NCBI GenBank assembly: GCA_902509805.1
Contig: CABWZL010000020.1
Coordinates: 1-7,904, forward strand
Length of the DNA: 7,904 nt
Reading direction: 5' to 3'
Source of the DNA: an uncultured Bacteroidota bacterium
Lineage (GTDB): Bacteria > Bacteroidota > Bacteroidia > Flavobacteriales > Flavobacteriaceae
The translations under genes and the position numbers were made by a program. This document shows positions 7,175 to 7,904 of this stretch, in pieces; positions within the stretch are counted from its first letter, which is position 1; each line of letters opens with the position of its first letter. Below the pieces are notes generated by a model, which saw only the letters and a list, made by a program, of their open reading frames with translations, was not told where the DNA came from and searched no databases.

Positions 7175-7904
7175 ATGAAAGGTAGACTATTATCAATTGA
7201 TGTTTTAAGAGGAATGACATTAATCTTTATGATTATTGTTAACCAACCAGGTTCTTGGGATAATGTTTTCGCTCCTTTACTTCATGCAAATTGGAATGGC
7301 TTAACACCAACAGATTATATATTTCCAAATTTTCTCTTTATAGTTGGTGTTTCAATTGTCCTTTCTTTAAATAACAGAAAGAATGAACTTGATAAAAACC
7401 AAGCACTTAAAAAAATTGCATGGAGAGCATTTAAAATTTACTTAGTAGGCCTATTCTTATGGATTTTTCCATCTTTTGATTTAGATAATATTAGATGGAC
7501 TGGTGTTCTACAGAGAATTTCATTTGTTTTCTTGTTTTGTGGTATAATATATCTTTTTATAAACAAAAAATACTTCATGTACATATCTTTTATAACACTA
7601 ATAGCTTATTGGTTTGTTATGATTTATATTCCCGTCCCGGGTATAGGTCTTCCAGACTTGAGTGTTCCTGAATTAAATTTAGCTCATTACATAGACAATA
7701 ATTACTTGCCTGGAGTAATGTGGCAAGGAACATGGGATCCTGAAGGAATTCTTACGACAATACCATCTATAATTACAGGTGTTTTTGGCTTAATTGCAGG
7801 TTCTATTCTAGTCAGTAATAAGGATATAAAGGATAAACTACTAAAGTTATTTTATATCGGTTTGATTCTAGTTTTTGTTGGGGACTTCTTTAGTTGGTCT
7901 TTTC
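7175..7904 (+). CDS. Membrane acyltransferase related to heparan-alpha-glucosaminide N-acetyltransferase (HGSNAT/DUF5009), N-terminal 243 residues
   Basis: The frame runs from ATG at 7175 past the window end with no stop. Human HGSNAT transfers acetyl from cytosolic acetyl-CoA across a membrane onto terminal glucosamine of heparan sulfate. Here the N-terminus reads RLLSIDVLRGMTLIFMIIVN, followed by PLLHANWNGLTPTDYIFP and FLFIVGVS, the hallmark block of this family; H37 aligns with the His considered catalytic in the human enzyme. Hydrophobic stretches at about 11-25, 48-65, 86-99, 111-129, 134-153, 192-213 and 222-243 are likely membrane segments. GTWDPEGILTTIP at 185-197 also fits the family. 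Bacterial members run to about 360-400 residues, so roughly 120-160 are missing. The start is 39 bp after the GH20 stop with no terminator between, so the two are probably co-transcribed. Family assignment is strong. That the acceptor is a glucosamine residue is inferred from the relative and from the adjacent GH20. Confidence 0.9.
   Translation, partial: MKGRLLSIDVLRGMTLIFMIIVNQPGSWDNVFAPLLHANWNGLTPTDYIFPNFLFIVGVSIVLSLNNRKNELDKNQALKKIAWRAFKIYLVGLFLWIFPSFDLDNIRWTGVLQRISFVFLFCGIIYLFINKKYFMYISFITLIAYWFVMIYIPVPGIGLPDLSVPELNLAHYIDNNYLPGVMWQGTWDPEGILTTIPSIITGVFGLIAGSILVSNKDIKDKLLKLFYIGLILVFVGDFFSWSF

Overview
The window looks like part of a polysaccharide-utilisation locus (PUL) from a Bacteroidota bacterium, most likely a marine or aquatic member of the Flavobacteriia. 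The evidence is a SusD-family outer-membrane lipoprotein gene, two predicted surface or periplasmic lipoproteins with typical Bacteroidota signal peptides, AT-rich DNA, and starts preceded by A/T-rich stretches with no Shine-Dalgarno sequence. Genus and species cannot be read from the sequence. All four genes lie on the + strand.

Layout: (1) 1-1293 is the C-terminal ~430 residues of a SusD/RagB-like glycan-binding lipoprotein; its start, and presumably its SusC/TonB-dependent partner, lie upstream of the window. (2) A strong intrinsic terminator follows at 1322-1354. (3) 1366-4635 encodes a 1089-residue lipoprotein made of FG-GAP/VCBS-type calcium-loop repeats around a central ASPIC/UnbV domain. 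(4) After one base, 4637-7135 encodes an 832-residue lipoprotein glycoside hydrolase of family GH20 (chitobiase-type beta-N-acetylhexosaminidase) with accessory domains at both ends. (5) After 39 bp, 7175-7904 encodes the first 243 residues of a multi-pass membrane acyltransferase related to heparan-alpha-glucosaminide N-acetyltransferase (HGSNAT/DUF5009 type); it runs off the end of the window.

Working model (inference): SusCD imports an amino-sugar-containing glycan. The large repeat lipoprotein may bind glycan or help assemble the surface machinery. The GH20 enzyme removes terminal N-acetylhexosamine, and the membrane acetyltransferase may N-acetylate terminal glucosamine, giving GH20 the 2-acetamido group its mechanism needs. 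The terminator after susD probably sets high expression of the importer apart from lower expression of the downstream enzymes.

The points most worth a second look are the GH20 active site, which keeps the Asp-Glu catalytic pair but has lost several usually conserved neighbours, and the GH20/acetyltransferase pairing. There is no RNA gene, CRISPR array, insertion sequence or phage feature that I can support. No gap between genes exceeds 72 bp.
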